From IMG/VR virus record IMGVR_UViG_3300046819_000114, positions 1 to 36,423 of that record: a DNA stretch of 36,423 nt. The stretch is one strand, 5' to 3'. Source of the DNA: a virus. The notes under the pieces were generated by a model. It did no database searches, was not told the origin of the DNA, and saw only the letters and a program-made list of their open reading frames with translations. The translations under genes were made by a program, and so were the position numbers. Positions 28,378 through 36,017 of this stretch are shown here, piece by piece; position 1 is the first letter of the stretch; every line of letters begins with the position of its first letter.

Positions 28378-28823
28378 GTCTGATGTCATTTTTCTCATCA
28401 CCGCCGATTACTAGTTTCGAACAACTCGAACTTGAGAAGGGCAAGATCCAGCTAACCATCATGAAGATGGCTGCTGCTGTTCTTGGATCTATCATGATAG
28501 CGGTTGTATTCATCTTCCTCATTGGTATGTTTATGCCAAACGAGCTAATCGATAACAACGAAATCTTTAAGATTATTGGTCCTGCATTCTCTACTATCGT
28601 AGGTGCCTTTGTTGGTGCTTTCGCTACAATGATGGGTATGAAAGTAACTGAGCTTGATACGAATGTCAAGACACAAGAACTTGGTAAGACAGACCATAAA
28701 GAACTCGCAGAAGCACATGTCATCAACGCACAAGCTGAAACAATTGAAACCGAAAATGAAATTAAGATGATGGCAGCTATCGATAAATACAAAGATAGCG
28801 ACGAGGATTTCGGTCCTTTCTAA
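28374..28823 (+). CDS. Two-helix membrane protein of the lysis region, 149 aa
   Basis: Two hydrophobic segments are seen: AAAVLGSIMIAVVFIFLIGMFM (about 33-54) and IIGPAFSTIVGAFVGAFATMMGM (about 67-89). The ends are charged, and the C-terminal tail is long and acidic (IETENEIKMMAAIDKYKDSDEDFGPF). The arrangement fits a holin-like or other small late membrane protein. The start at 28374 overlaps the EF-hand gene (ATGA); a second ATG at 28383 is possible. No sequence-level match to T4 holin. Confidence 0.62.
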   Translation: MSLMSFFSSPPITSFEQLELEKGKIQLTIMKMAAAVLGSIMIAVVFIFLIGMFMPNELIDNNEIFKIIGPAFSTIVGAFVGAFATMMGMKVTELDTNVKTQELGKTDHKELAEAHVINAQAETIETENEIKMMAAIDKYKDSDEDFGPF

Positions 28824-28857
28824 ATTATGATTTCGTTAACCTAACGGAGTCGAAGAA

Positions 28858-29097
28858 ATGTTTAAAAAAATAAAAGATCTGATTTTCCAAACATTCACTG
28901 GAAAAGATAATAAGACACTTGATCTTGGTAGAATTCTATGGGCCAAAGGCGTAATGCTTTTCTTTGGTCTATCGATCTACGACATCTATCGTGGTGCAGA
29001 ATTTGATGCATCGACATGGGGTGTAGGATTAGGTGCAGTACTCGCCGCAGGCGGTGCAGCTCTTGCACTCAAAGCTAGTACGGAACCAACAGAATAA
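28858..29097 (+). CDS. Small membrane protein, candidate holin, 79 aa
   Basis: The product MFKKIKDLIFQTFTGKDNKTLDLGRILWAKGVMLFFGLSIYDIYRG...STWGVGLGAVLAAGGAALALKASTEP has two hydrophobic segments (residues about 28-45 and 55-74), the second very Gly/Ala-rich. Short proteins with this FTGKDNKTLDLGRxLW...GxGLGAVLAAGGAAL pattern are common beside phage lysis genes and are sometimes called holins. It could form the pore that releases the endolysin. The ribosome binding site is ACGGAG. It overlaps the next gene by one base. Confidence 0.6.
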   Translation: MFKKIKDLIFQTFTGKDNKTLDLGRILWAKGVMLFFGLSIYDIYRGAEFDASTWGVGLGAVLAAGGAALALKASTEPTE

Positions 29098-29579
29098 TGG
29101 CAACACCATCGGTCAACAAGTTAGCTGAAGATGTGTCGTATCTAAGTAGAGATATGGCAGTCGTCAATACGCTTGTTGGCCGTTTGGATACAACCATTGA
29201 TAAGCTAACTGACATTTCAAGTAGCGTATCGAATCTTCTTGCTGTGCACGAAACTAAGTTGACTTCCCAGGAAATCATAAGTAAACAACTATCAGATTTA
29301 GTGGAAGCACGCAGAGTGGAAACAGACGACAAAGTCCAGCTATTGCACGAAAGAATTTCTTCAGGCGAGCGCGAGCTCAAAGAAAGCATCGACGATCAGT
29401 ACGACGAACTCATGAAAGAAATTAAAGAGATGCGTGCTGAGTCGACAGTACAGCATAATACGTTGAGTGATCGTATCACTACAATGGAAAAATGGATGTG
29501 GACGGTGCTCGGTGGTTCTGCTATTGTAGGCGGTATCATTGCATTGGTGCCATGGAGTACAATATTCGGAATTGGATAA
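29097..29579 (+). CDS. Coiled-coil protein with a C-terminal membrane anchor, 160 aa
   Basis: Residues about 1-128 form a long coiled coil with heptad-like Leu/Val spacing (VNTLVGRLDTTIDKLTDISSSVSNLLAVHETKLTSQEIISKQLSDL...). It ends with one transmembrane helix (WTVLGGSAIVGGIIALVPWSTIFG). Tail-anchored coiled-coil proteins of this type (XhlA-like; I recall DUF7201 for the LLAVHExxLTxQE segment) lie near holins in other phages and are thought to help lysis. The N-terminus should face the cytoplasm. It starts on the previous stop (TAATG). Confidence 0.68.
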   Translation: MATPSVNKLAEDVSYLSRDMAVVNTLVGRLDTTIDKLTDISSSVSNLLAVHETKLTSQEIISKQLSDLVEARRVETDDKVQLLHERISSGERELKESIDDQYDELMKEIKEMRAESTVQHNTLSDRITTMEKWMWTVLGGSAIVGGIIALVPWSTIFGIG

Positions 29580-29582
29580 ATT

Positions 29583-30125
29583 ATGAGACGCGTGATTGAC
29601 GACTTCTTACCAAGAGGTTATTTTAATGAAATAAAACAGATGATCGAACATCCAGCATTTCGCTGGAACTTCTCATCGATACTTCCTGAAGGATACAACG
29701 GCCAGACTGAAAAAGACTGGTACTTCATGAAGAGAATCTATACAGAAAATGAACACATCGAAGATGCATTCGGGTACTGGCAAACGATCAGACCGATGTT
29801 CTATTTCTTTGAAGAAAAACTTAATTTCAATACAGAACATGTCATCAGTGTGAATGTCAATAGCATGATGAATCAGGGTCGTAAGCGCGCGCATGGCTGG
29901 CACAACGATTGCCCGTATAAACATTACGTGGCTCTGTTTTATATCAATACTTGTAATACAGCTCCCACATTATTTGAAGATGGATCAGAAGTCGATCATA
30001 TCGAGAATCGATTACTGTTTTTTGAAGGCGGAGATCATATTGATAATCGTCACAGTACTAATCTTCCATTAGATGTCGAAAGAAGATTAGCAATTAATTT
30101 TAATCTTCAAGGCTCTTTGTTCTAA
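29583..30125 (+). CDS. 2-oxoglutarate/Fe(II)-dependent oxygenase-like protein
   Basis: The 180-residue protein has the double-stranded beta helix signature: AHGWHNDCPYKHYVALFYIN gives HxD (His107, Asp109), and DNRHSTNLPLDVERRLAINFNL gives the distal His157 and a likely 2-oxoglutarate-binding Arg (167 or 168). Between them LLFFEGGDHI is the typical strand before the distal His. These enzymes hydroxylate proteins, nucleic acids or small molecules. Such genes are common in marine T4-like phages. It starts just after the lysis cassette and ends at the primase promoter, whose 15-base repeat overlaps its stop. Confidence 0.85.
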   Translation: MRRVIDDFLPRGYFNEIKQMIEHPAFRWNFSSILPEGYNGQTEKDWYFMKRIYTENEHIEDAFGYWQTIRPMFYFFEEKLNFNTEHVISVNVNSMMNQGRKRAHGWHNDCPYKHYVALFYINTCNTAPTLFEDGSEVDHIENRLLFFEGGDHIDNRHSTNLPLDVERRLAINFNLQGSLF

Positions 30126-30132
30126 ATAAACA

Positions 30133-30160
30133 TGTACAATAATCACAATCTGTGTATAAT
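30133..30160 (+). promoter_or_regulatory. Promoter-like element before the primase gene
   Basis: TGTACA (30133-30138), 16 bases, TATAAT (30155-30160), the best -10 of the set. The 15-mer AAATAAACATGTACA (30124-30138) is identical to those at 9120 and 9432. The predicted leader contains TTGGAG before the ATG at 30184. Confidence 0.72.
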
Positions 30161-30183
30161 GAAGTTAACAGATTGGAGTTATA

Positions 30184-31203
30184 ATGCTTTGGATTGAACA
30201 CAAATACATCAGCCTTCTCTCAGGTCGTCTCGAGAGATTTCAGCGAGTGAACAACACCGTCTATCGGTTCCGTTGCCCTATCTGCGGCGACTCTCAAAAG
30301 GACCGTCGAAAGACTCGTGGGCACTTGATCGAGAAGGGCGGCAAGGTTCGTTTTTATTGTCATAACTGTTCTGCGAGTATGCAGTTCAGATATTTCATGA
30401 AAGAGATCGATCCGACTCTCTACCTTGAATACATCAAGGAACAGATGAAAGAATCTGGTAATCAGAAAGACGTCGAGACTTTTGCAGAGAAGATGAAACC
30501 TCCAGTCTTTGTCAAGACCACCGCTCTGTCAAAGATAAAGAAAGTAAGTCAACTCGACCCGGGCCATCCTGTCAAGAAGTATGTGGATAGTCGGCAGATC
30601 CCTCCGCATCTTCACTACAAGCTATTCTATGCTCCAAAATTTGGTGCGTGGGTCAATACTATGATACCTGACAAGATCAAGATCGGTGAGAAAGACGAAC
30701 CTCGTCTGATCATACCATTCCTTGATAAGGAAAAGAATCTCTTTGGTTTTCAAGGCAGGTCGTTCAAGAAAGACGGTGTCCGATATATCACCATCATGCT
30801 GGATGATTCGAAACCAAAAGTATTTGGCATGGATACTATCGATGAGGACAAAGATATATATTTACTAGAGGGACCGATCGATTCGATGTTCTTGCCAAAT
30901 GCAATGGCAGCTGCAGGTGGAGATCTTGCTGCACAAGTCGAACAAACCGGTTTACTTAAAGAGAAAATTGTGGTAGTATTTGATAATGAGCCAAGGCATT
31001 CAGATACTATCAAGAGAATGCAGAAGGCGATTGACGCTGGTTATCGTGTAGTCATATGGCCTTCAGACATCCAACATAAAGATGTCAATGATATGATTTT
31101 AGCTGGCTATACGTCAGAATATATTAAGGGTGTTTTAGATGAATGTAATTACTCCGGACCTACTGCAAAACTACACTTTGCGATATGGAGAAAAGACCGT
31201 TGA
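30184..31203 (+). CDS. 61: DNA primase, T4 gp61-like
   Basis: The 339-residue protein has an N-terminal zinc-binding domain (CPICGD at 31-36, then YCHNC at 58-62), and a Toprim-type catalytic core: IYLLEGPIDSMFL (catalytic Glu) and KIVVVFDNEPRH (Asp and Glu). GFQGRSFKKDGVRYI is the family's conserved central segment. It makes RNA primers on the lagging strand with the gp41-like helicase (7118). Length matches T4 gp61 (342). Its last 65 bases overlap the frame of the next gene. Confidence 0.94.
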   Translation: MLWIEHKYISLLSGRLERFQRVNNTVYRFRCPICGDSQKDRRKTRGHLIEKGGKVRFYCHNCSASMQFRYFMKEIDPTLYLEYIKEQMKESGNQKDVETFAEKMKPPVFVKTTALSKIKKVSQLDPGHPVKKYVDSRQIPPHLHYKLFYAPKFGAWVNTMIPDKIKIGEKDEPRLIIPFLDKEKNLFGFQGRSFKKDGVRYITIMLDDSKPKVFGMDTIDEDKDIYLLEGPIDSMFLPNAMAAAGGDLAAQVEQTGLLKEKIVVVFDNEPRHSDTIKRMQKAIDAGYRVVIWPSDIQHKDVNDMILAGYTSEYIKGVLDECNYSGPTAKLHFAIWRKDR

Positions 31204-31417
31204 AGCGGTGTTGGCTCTACCTGAAGAGAAGCTTACGTGGGTAGTATATAATGCCAACATGGTGCAAACCGCAGTAACTCTGATTATTTCATTGCGTGGC
31301 ATGGATTTCTTTGATGACTACGTGAAGGTTATTTCAAGAGAATGTGGCGATGGTGCTCAAGGCGCATTGTACTTTGATCCTAACATCTTCAACCTAATAG
31401 GAAACGGATATGACTGA
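31139..31417 (+). CDS. Hypothetical protein, 92 aa, long overlap with primase
   Basis: The frame begins at an ATG 65 bases inside the primase gene, with only a weak ribosome binding site. Later start codons (TTG at 31178, GTG at 31208, ATG at 31259) would shorten it; the GTG with GGAGAA upstream is a serious alternative. The product (VEAVLALPEEKLTWVVYNANMVQTAVTLIISLRGMDFFDDYVKVISRECG) looks folded and helical but matches nothing I know. It overlaps the next start by eight bases, supporting the 3' end. Confidence 0.5.
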   Translation: MNVITPDLLQNYTLRYGEKTVEAVLALPEEKLTWVVYNANMVQTAVTLIISLRGMDFFDDYVKVISRECGDGAQGALYFDPNIFNLIGNGYD

Positions 31418-31685
31418 GTTAGTAGACAACGAGTTTGGAATCGAGTACGAGCAAATCTCGATCAAGAAGCTTCGAATATTTCGAGTAGGCAAGCAGTGGC
31501 TTGTCGAATATCAACGTTATGTTCGTCTTTGGGCGCCATGGGACCATTTCTGGTGGTACAATGATGGTCAGTACGTCGAATACTACGATGCTCTGGCTCG
31601 TGTAAATGATCTGAAGGCCAGTGGCTACGCTAATGTTCCACGGTTCATGAAGGCTAAAACTTTTGAGGTGAATGATGAAAGATGA
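31410..31685 (+). CDS. Hypothetical protein, 91 aa
   Basis: The ATG at 31410 overlaps the previous stop by eight bases. The product has many aromatic residues (KQWLVEYQRYVRLWAPWDHFWWYNDGQYVEYYDALARVNDLKASGYANVPRFM), including seven tryptophans or so, suggesting a compact beta-rich domain or sugar-binding surface. No family recognised. It overlaps the next small gene by about a dozen bases. Confidence 0.6.
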   Translation: MTELVDNEFGIEYEQISIKKLRIFRVGKQWLVEYQRYVRLWAPWDHFWWYNDGQYVEYYDALARVNDLKASGYANVPRFMKAKTFEVNDER

Positions 31686-31869
31686 AATTAAAATGGTGCT
31701 TCGCAAGCATTTTCAAGCACACATTGAGAAGCATGCAATGAACGTTCGTGTTATGATGAATAACCCAATGGCTATTCATGAACATACCGATTTTATGGGT
31801 GCGATCGAACTCGAACTTGGCCATATCGCCGAGTACAAAGACAAGTTGGAAGCATTGGAAAATATTTAA
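31675..31869 (+). CDS. Small helical protein, 64 aa
   Basis: Two ATGs occur at 31672 and 31675; GAGGTG (31665-31670) is one base from the first and four from the second, so 31675 is preferred. The product reads MKDEIKMVLRKHFQAHIEKHAMNVRVMMNNPMAIHEHTDFMGAIELELGHIAEYKDKLEALENI, all helical with several His. Similar short proteins occur near nucleotide genes of T4-like phages. Its stop overlaps the ThyX start (TAATG). Confidence 0.65.
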   Translation: MKDEIKMVLRKHFQAHIEKHAMNVRVMMNNPMAIHEHTDFMGAIELELGHIAEYKDKLEALENI

Positions 31870-32570
31870 TGAGTGAAGTAAATCTGGTCGGTATTACAAA
31901 GCCGAGTGCATATACAGAATGCGCAACCGCAAACGAACTGATTGCATGGGCCGCACGAGTATCGAATCCAACGAATCAAAACAATACTGCTACAGCGCCT
32001 AAACTGGTACAGTATCTTATTAAGAACCAACATTGGTCGCCTTTGGAGATGGTCCATGTCTCAATGGAAATCAGAACGACAAGAGATATCGCTCGACAAA
32101 TTCTGCGACATCGTTCTTTCATGTTCCAAGAATACTCTCAGCGTTACGCCGATCCAACGAAAGATCTTGGCTTTGTTAATCGAGAAGCCAGACTTCAAGA
32201 TGCCAAGAATAGGCAGAACTCAATCGAAGTTGGCGATAACAAATTACTACAAGAAAATTGGAATATACGGCAAGCCCGAGTAATAGGCGAAGCTCAGTAT
32301 GCCTATAACTGGGCTATCGAAAATGGTATCGCCAAAGAACAAGCACGTGCTGTTCTTCCTGAAGGCAATACAGAATCGGTCATGATCGTGACTGGCACGC
32401 TTCGTTCATGGGTTCACTACTGTCAGTTGCGTATGGATAAGGCAACTCAGAAAGAACATCGTATCATTGCCGAACAGTGCTGGGATATTATTGCGCACCA
32501 TTTCCCTGATGTGAAGAAGGCTCTTGACGATATGGCTGCGCAAGCAGAGTTTGAAAGGAAACTACCATGA
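31869..32570 (+). CDS. thyX: Flavin-dependent thymidylate synthase ThyX
   Basis: The 233-residue protein carries the ThyX signature RHRSFMFQEYSQRY (Arg80-His81-Arg82, seven residues, Ser90), flanked by TTRDIARQIL. The usual motif is RHRxxSxxxxSxR; the first Ser position here is occupied by Met or Phe, a common variation. ARAVLPEGNTESVMIVTGTLRSWVHYCQLRMDKATQKEHR holds the substrate-binding Arg and Gln. It makes dTMP from dUMP with FAD, NADPH and methylene-tetrahydrofolate, and replaces the T4 Td enzyme. With the dCMP deaminase and RNR it completes a phage dTMP route. The stop overlaps the next ATG by three bases. Confidence 0.95.
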   Translation: MSEVNLVGITKPSAYTECATANELIAWAARVSNPTNQNNTATAPKLVQYLIKNQHWSPLEMVHVSMEIRTTRDIARQILRHRSFMFQEYSQRYADPTKDLGFVNREARLQDAKNRQNSIEVGDNKLLQENWNIRQARVIGEAQYAYNWAIENGIAKEQARAVLPEGNTESVMIVTGTLRSWVHYCQLRMDKATQKEHRIIAEQCWDIIAHHFPDVKKALDDMAAQAEFERKLP

Positions 32571-32713
32571 TTAATTGGCTAGTATACAATAAAAATGATA
32601 TCGTCGTTGCAGACGTTGAGTCTGAAGAAGAAGCTCTCGAGGTTGTACAAGATCTTACAGAAGATCCGTGGTGGAAAGACGAAGCGCCTTATCGAATAGA
32701 GATGTTACCATGA
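32567..32713 (+). CDS. Very small protein, 48 aa
   Basis: The ATG overlaps the ThyX stop (ATGA) with AAAGGAA upstream; the stop overlaps the next ATG in the same way. The product is MINWLVYNKNDIVVADVESE, then EEALEVVQDLTEDPWWKDEAPYRIEMLP: two short strands and an acidic helix. It fills the gap between two genes exactly, which makes it likely real. Function unknown. Confidence 0.55.
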   Translation: MINWLVYNKNDIVVADVESEEEALEVVQDLTEDPWWKDEAPYRIEMLP

Positions 32714-32886
32714 GTCATAGCAGCGTAGTCAAAGAAAACGAAGACGGCGAATTGTACATAGAATTATCAGATGAACTCATGGAATCCATGGGTTGGGATA
32801 TAGATACTGAACTAGTATGGACCGTTTATGATGACGGCAAAATTGGATTAAGAAAGAGAACAGATGATTCAAGTAACGAAACGTGA
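32710..32886 (+). CDS. Small AbrB-like protein, 58 aa
   Basis: The start at 32710 (MSHSSVVKENEDG) follows the previous stop (ATGA); an in-frame ATG at 32668 would lie inside it. The stretch GELYIELSDELMESMGWDIDTELVWTVYDDGKIGLRKR fits the swapped-hairpin AbrB/SpoVT pattern (L-P/S-x-E-L-x-x-x-x-G-W-x-x-x-x-x-L). Such small domains bind DNA as dimers in bacteria, or act as antitoxins. The acidic character (pI clearly low) argues against simple DNA binding. It overlaps nrdA by 23 bases, so it could sense or tune RNR expression. Confidence 0.62.
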   Translation: MSHSSVVKENEDGELYIELSDELMESMGWDIDTELVWTVYDDGKIGLRKRTDDSSNET

Positions 32887-35131
32887 TGGAACGCGAGAGC
32901 CACTCGATATTAATAAGTTCCATAAAGTAGCGCTGCATGCGTGTGAAGGTTTAAGCGGCGTTTCTGTTTCAGATCTTGAAATCAAAACTCACATTCAATT
33001 CTATGACAAGATCAAGTCGACTGACATTCAAGAGACGCTGATCAAGGCTGCTGCCGAACTCATCACAGAAGAAGCACCTAACTATCAGTATGTTGCTGGT
33101 CGTCTGATCAACTATAACCTTCGCAAAGAAGTCTATGGTCAGTACGAACCTATCTCTCTTATCACGCACTACTTCGAAGTAGCCACGGCCAATTATTATG
33201 ATTGGGGCATTTATGATGCCTACTCTCCTGAAGAATGGGCTGAGCTCAATCGATACATCGATCATGAACGAGACAATCTTCTGACGTATGCCGCTATGGA
33301 ACAATTCCGCGGCAAGTATCTCATTCGTAATCGTGTGACGAATAAGTTCTATGAGACACCTCAGATGGCCTTCATGTTGATTGCCATGACACTGTTTCAG
33401 AATTACACTAAGAATCGAATCAAATGGGTAAAGGACCTTTATGATGCTATCAGTACATTTGACATTAGTCTTCCTACTCCTATTATGGCAGGAGTGCGGT
33501 CACCTCAACGCCAGTTTAGTTCGTGCGTACTTATCGAAACTGACGACTCGCTGGATTCCATAAATGCAACAGCCTCCGCAATTGTTAAGTATGTTTCTCA
33601 GAAAGCTGGTATTGGTATTGGCGGCGGTCGTATTAGGGCTGTTGGATCTCCTATACGCAATGGCGATGCTTCTCACACTGGTACTATTCCTTTTTATAAG
33701 CATTTCCAGTCAGCTGTTAAATCTTGTAGCCAAGGTGGTGTCCGAGGTGGAGCAGCGACTCTCTATTACCCCCTTTGGCATTACGAAGTGGAGGATCTTC
33801 TTGTCCTAAAGAACAACAAGGGCACCGAAGATAACCGTATCCGCCATCTTGATTATGGCGTACAATTTAATAAGGTAATGTATGAAAGACTTCTTTCTGG
33901 AGGTAATATCACCCTCTTCTCACCTAGTGATGTCCCGGATCTCTATGAAGCCTTTTACAAAAGCGCTGAAGACTTTAGAGAACTCTATGAAAAATACGAA
34001 CGTAGTAAGGTTAGAAAGAAAACCATCCCTGCGATTGATCTCTTCTCAGCCTTCGTTACCGAACGAAAAGATACTGGACGAATCTATCTGATGAACGTCG
34101 ACCATGCCAATGAGCATGGTTCATTCACCAAAGATACTCCGATCAAGATGAGCAACCTATGCTGCGAGATTACACTCCCAACTACACCACTAAAGGATAT
34201 TCATGATGAGTCAGGCGAGATTAGCCTATGCACGCTTGCTGCAATCAATTGGGGAAAGATTAGAAAGCCAGCTGATTTCGAAAAGCCATGCACCATTGCA
34301 GTACGCGCTTTGGATGCCTTACTTGACTATCAGGACTATCCTGTTCGAGCCGCTGCTATTGGTACTCGGAATCGTAGGCCTCTTGGTATTGGTATCATTA
34401 ACTTTGCTTATTGGTTGGCTCGTAATGACACTAATTACTCTGATCCTAACCTTGAGCTTGTTCATGAGTATGCTGAAGCATGGAGTTATTACCTTATTAA
34501 AGCCTCGGTCGACTTGGCTGAAGAAGTAGGTTCTTGCCCTCTTGATTATCAGACAAAGTATGCATATGGTACTATGCCAATCGATACGTACAAAAAAGAT
34601 GTAGACGAATTGGTGGCTCCTAACTATAAGATGCCATGGAGTGTATTGTCAAGCCGAGCATTGTCATATGGCATTCGTAACTCGACTCTGATGGCTCTGA
34701 TGCCAGCCGAGACTTCTGCTCAGATCAGTAACTCGACCAATGGCATCGAACCACCGCGTGCACTCATCTCGATCAAGCAATCGAAAGATGGCGTACTGAA
34801 GCAAGTCGTTCCAGAGCTAAGGCGACTGAAAAATAAATACGAATTACTATGGGATCAAAAGTCTCCAGAAGGTTATCTGAAGATTATGGCAGTCCTACAG
34901 AAGTTTATCGATCAGGCAATCTCGGTCAATACTTCTTATAATCCTCGCAACTATGAGGACGAGAAGATTCCGATGTCTGAGATGATCAAACATATTTTGA
35001 TGCACTACAAGTATGGCGGTAAGACGCTCTACTACTTCAACACCTTTGACGGTGCTGGTGAGATTGAAGAAAACAAACCACTCGCACAAGGGCAACTAGA
35101 TGATGAGGATTGTGACTCTTGTAAAATCTAA
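32864..35131 (+). CDS. nrdA: Class Ia ribonucleotide reductase, large subunit
   Basis: The 755-residue protein is full length (T4 NrdA is about 754). Residues 1-90 form an ATP-cone (QVTKRDGTREPLDINKFHKVALHACEGL). Catalytic residues are present: Cys221 (FSSCVL), Asn431, Cys433 and Glu435 (SNLCCEI), Cys456 (SLCTLAA), a Tyr pair (TLYYFNTFDG) for radical transfer, and a C-terminal CDSCKI (Cys750, Cys753) for reduction. It converts NDPs to dNDPs with NrdB (starting at 36014). Three small genes separate the two. The start overlaps the AbrB-like gene. Confidence 0.97.
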   Translation: MIQVTKRDGTREPLDINKFHKVALHACEGLSGVSVSDLEIKTHIQFYDKIKSTDIQETLIKAAAELITEEAPNYQYVAGRLINYNLRKEVYGQYEPISLITHYFEVATANYYDWGIYDAYSPEEWAELNRYIDHERDNLLTYAAMEQFRGKYLIRNRVTNKFYETPQMAFMLIAMTLFQNYTKNRIKWVKDLYDAISTFDISLPTPIMAGVRSPQRQFSSCVLIETDDSLDSINATASAIVKYVSQKAGIGIGGGRIRAVGSPIRNGDASHTGTIPFYKHFQSAVKSCSQGGVRGGAATLYYPLWHYEVEDLLVLKNNKGTEDNRIRHLDYGVQFNKVMYERLLSGGNITLFSPSDVPDLYEAFYKSAEDFRELYEKYERSKVRKKTIPAIDLFSAFVTERKDTGRIYLMNVDHANEHGSFTKDTPIKMSNLCCEITLPTTPLKDIHDESGEISLCTLAAINWGKIRKPADFEKPCTIAVRALDALLDYQDYPVRAAAIGTRNRRPLGIGIINFAYWLARNDTNYSDPNLELVHEYAEAWSYYLIKASVDLAEEVGSCPLDYQTKYAYGTMPIDTYKKDVDELVAPNYKMPWSVLSSRALSYGIRNSTLMALMPAETSAQISNSTNGIEPPRALISIKQSKDGVLKQVVPELRRLKNKYELLWDQKSPEGYLKIMAVLQKFIDQAISVNTSYNPRNYEDEKIPMSEMIKHILMHYKYGGKTLYYFNTFDGAGEIEENKPLAQGQLDDEDCDSCKI

Positions 35132-35143
35132 CAGGAGTATTAC

Positions 35144-35284
35144 ATGGCAAAGTCCATTACATCAAAGCAACTACACGTTCCAATCGTAACAGGAACATCT
35201 CAAGATACAAGACGTCCTAAATTATCGTCAATGAATAAGCATAAGAAGAGAAACTTTAAGGCATATCGTGGGCAAGGAAGATAA
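35144..35284 (+). CDS. Small basic protein, 46 aa, conserved between nrdA and nrdB
   Basis: AGGAG at 35132-35136 precedes the ATG at 35144. The product ends with RRPKLSSMNKHKKRNFKAYRGQGR, strongly basic; the pattern SSMNKHKKRxFKAYRGQGR is one I recall from many T4-like phages beside RNR genes. It could bind RNA, but its role is not known. Its stop and the next ATG share one base (TAATG). Confidence 0.72.
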   Translation: MAKSITSKQLHVPIVTGTSQDTRRPKLSSMNKHKKRNFKAYRGQGR

Positions 35285-35472
35285 TGCAATATATTAAAAT
35301 TGATAGTGATATGTGGTCAGACGCAGGCAAAGTTTGGTTTGTGCATAAGCATGAAACAAATCCAAACTCGACTGCTGTAAAACTCACAATTGAAGATACC
35401 ACAAACGGTGAAATTCAAACACGCACCGTTCCACAAAACCAAATTCAATGGCTCGAAGCGAAAGACTGGTAA
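35284..35472 (+). CDS. Small hypothetical protein, 62 aa
   Basis: The product reads MQYIKIDSDMWSDAGKVWFVHKHETNPNSTAVKLTIEDTTNGEIQTRTVPQNQIQWLEAKDW, with alternating strand-like segments, likely a small beta barrel. No motif recognised. It is coupled to the genes on both sides (TAATG at 35282 and at 35470), so it belongs to the nrdA-nrdB operon. Confidence 0.62.
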   Translation: MQYIKIDSDMWSDAGKVWFVHKHETNPNSTAVKLTIEDTTNGEIQTRTVPQNQIQWLEAKDW

Positions 35473-36017
35473 TGCTATACACAGGATCGGGGAATATACC
35501 TCATCACATCTACTGTTGGGTAGATTCTTCGTTCATTCGTAAAGATGCCAAACCAAACACATACGAACCTTGCATCTGGTTTGCATTGCATGCCAAAGCT
35601 GGTCATTCTTGGGGTTGTCATGTGATGCTCGAGTGTGGAGCAGTTTGGCGTGGAGTTCCGCCGCATGCATTAGCCTTCGCGCCTAATCCAGAGAAAACGT
35701 GGCATCTCGAAGACACACAAGTGTGGGATTGCTACGGAGATCAGTTTTCGGTATTGATATATAACTATCTACACAGCCAACAAGCAGAGATTCGAAAGAG
35801 CGGCCTTTTTGGCCGTTATCTTTTTACAGTGATTCCAATGCATGATGGATATTCGCAAGATCCTTCTCAGTCGAAGGAATTTATGTTTATTCAATTAGAC
35901 AATGGCAGACTGACTATCATGCCGACAAACGAACTTCGATTCCATGATAAATCATATACCGAAGGCGATTGGCCTAAGGACCTTAAATTAAATACCAGCA
36001 CCTGGAGAGTTGAATGA
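35472..36017 (+). CDS. Hypothetical protein within the RNR operon, 181 aa
   Basis: The start at 35472 ([18 protein letters not shown]) overlaps the previous stop (TAATG); an in-frame ATG at 35448 would add eight residues inside the previous gene and is rejected. The protein has a His/Trp-rich first half ([32 protein letters not shown]) and a second half rich in strands ([21 protein letters not shown]). Similar proteins occur in T4-like phages, unnamed. The stop overlaps nrdB (ATGA). Confidence 0.65.
   Translation: MLYTGSGNIPHHIYCWVDSSFIRKDAKPNTYEPCIWFALHAKAGHSWGCHVMLECGAVWRGVPPHALAFAPNPEKTWHLEDTQVWDCYGDQFSVLIYNYLHSQQAEIRKSGLFGRYLFTVIPMHDGYSQDPSQSKEFMFIQLDNGRLTIMPTNELRFHDKSYTEGDWPKDLKLNTSTWRVE

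Noticed and set aside
28361-28792. Minus-strand frame of 143 codons, hydrophobic and Ser-rich
   Set aside because: Mirror of the membrane protein gene at 28374, with no start signals.
34203-34529. Hydrophobic 108-codon frame inside nrdA
   Set aside because: The nrdA frame carries catalytic cysteines through this stretch; the hydrophobic frame is an out-of-frame shadow.
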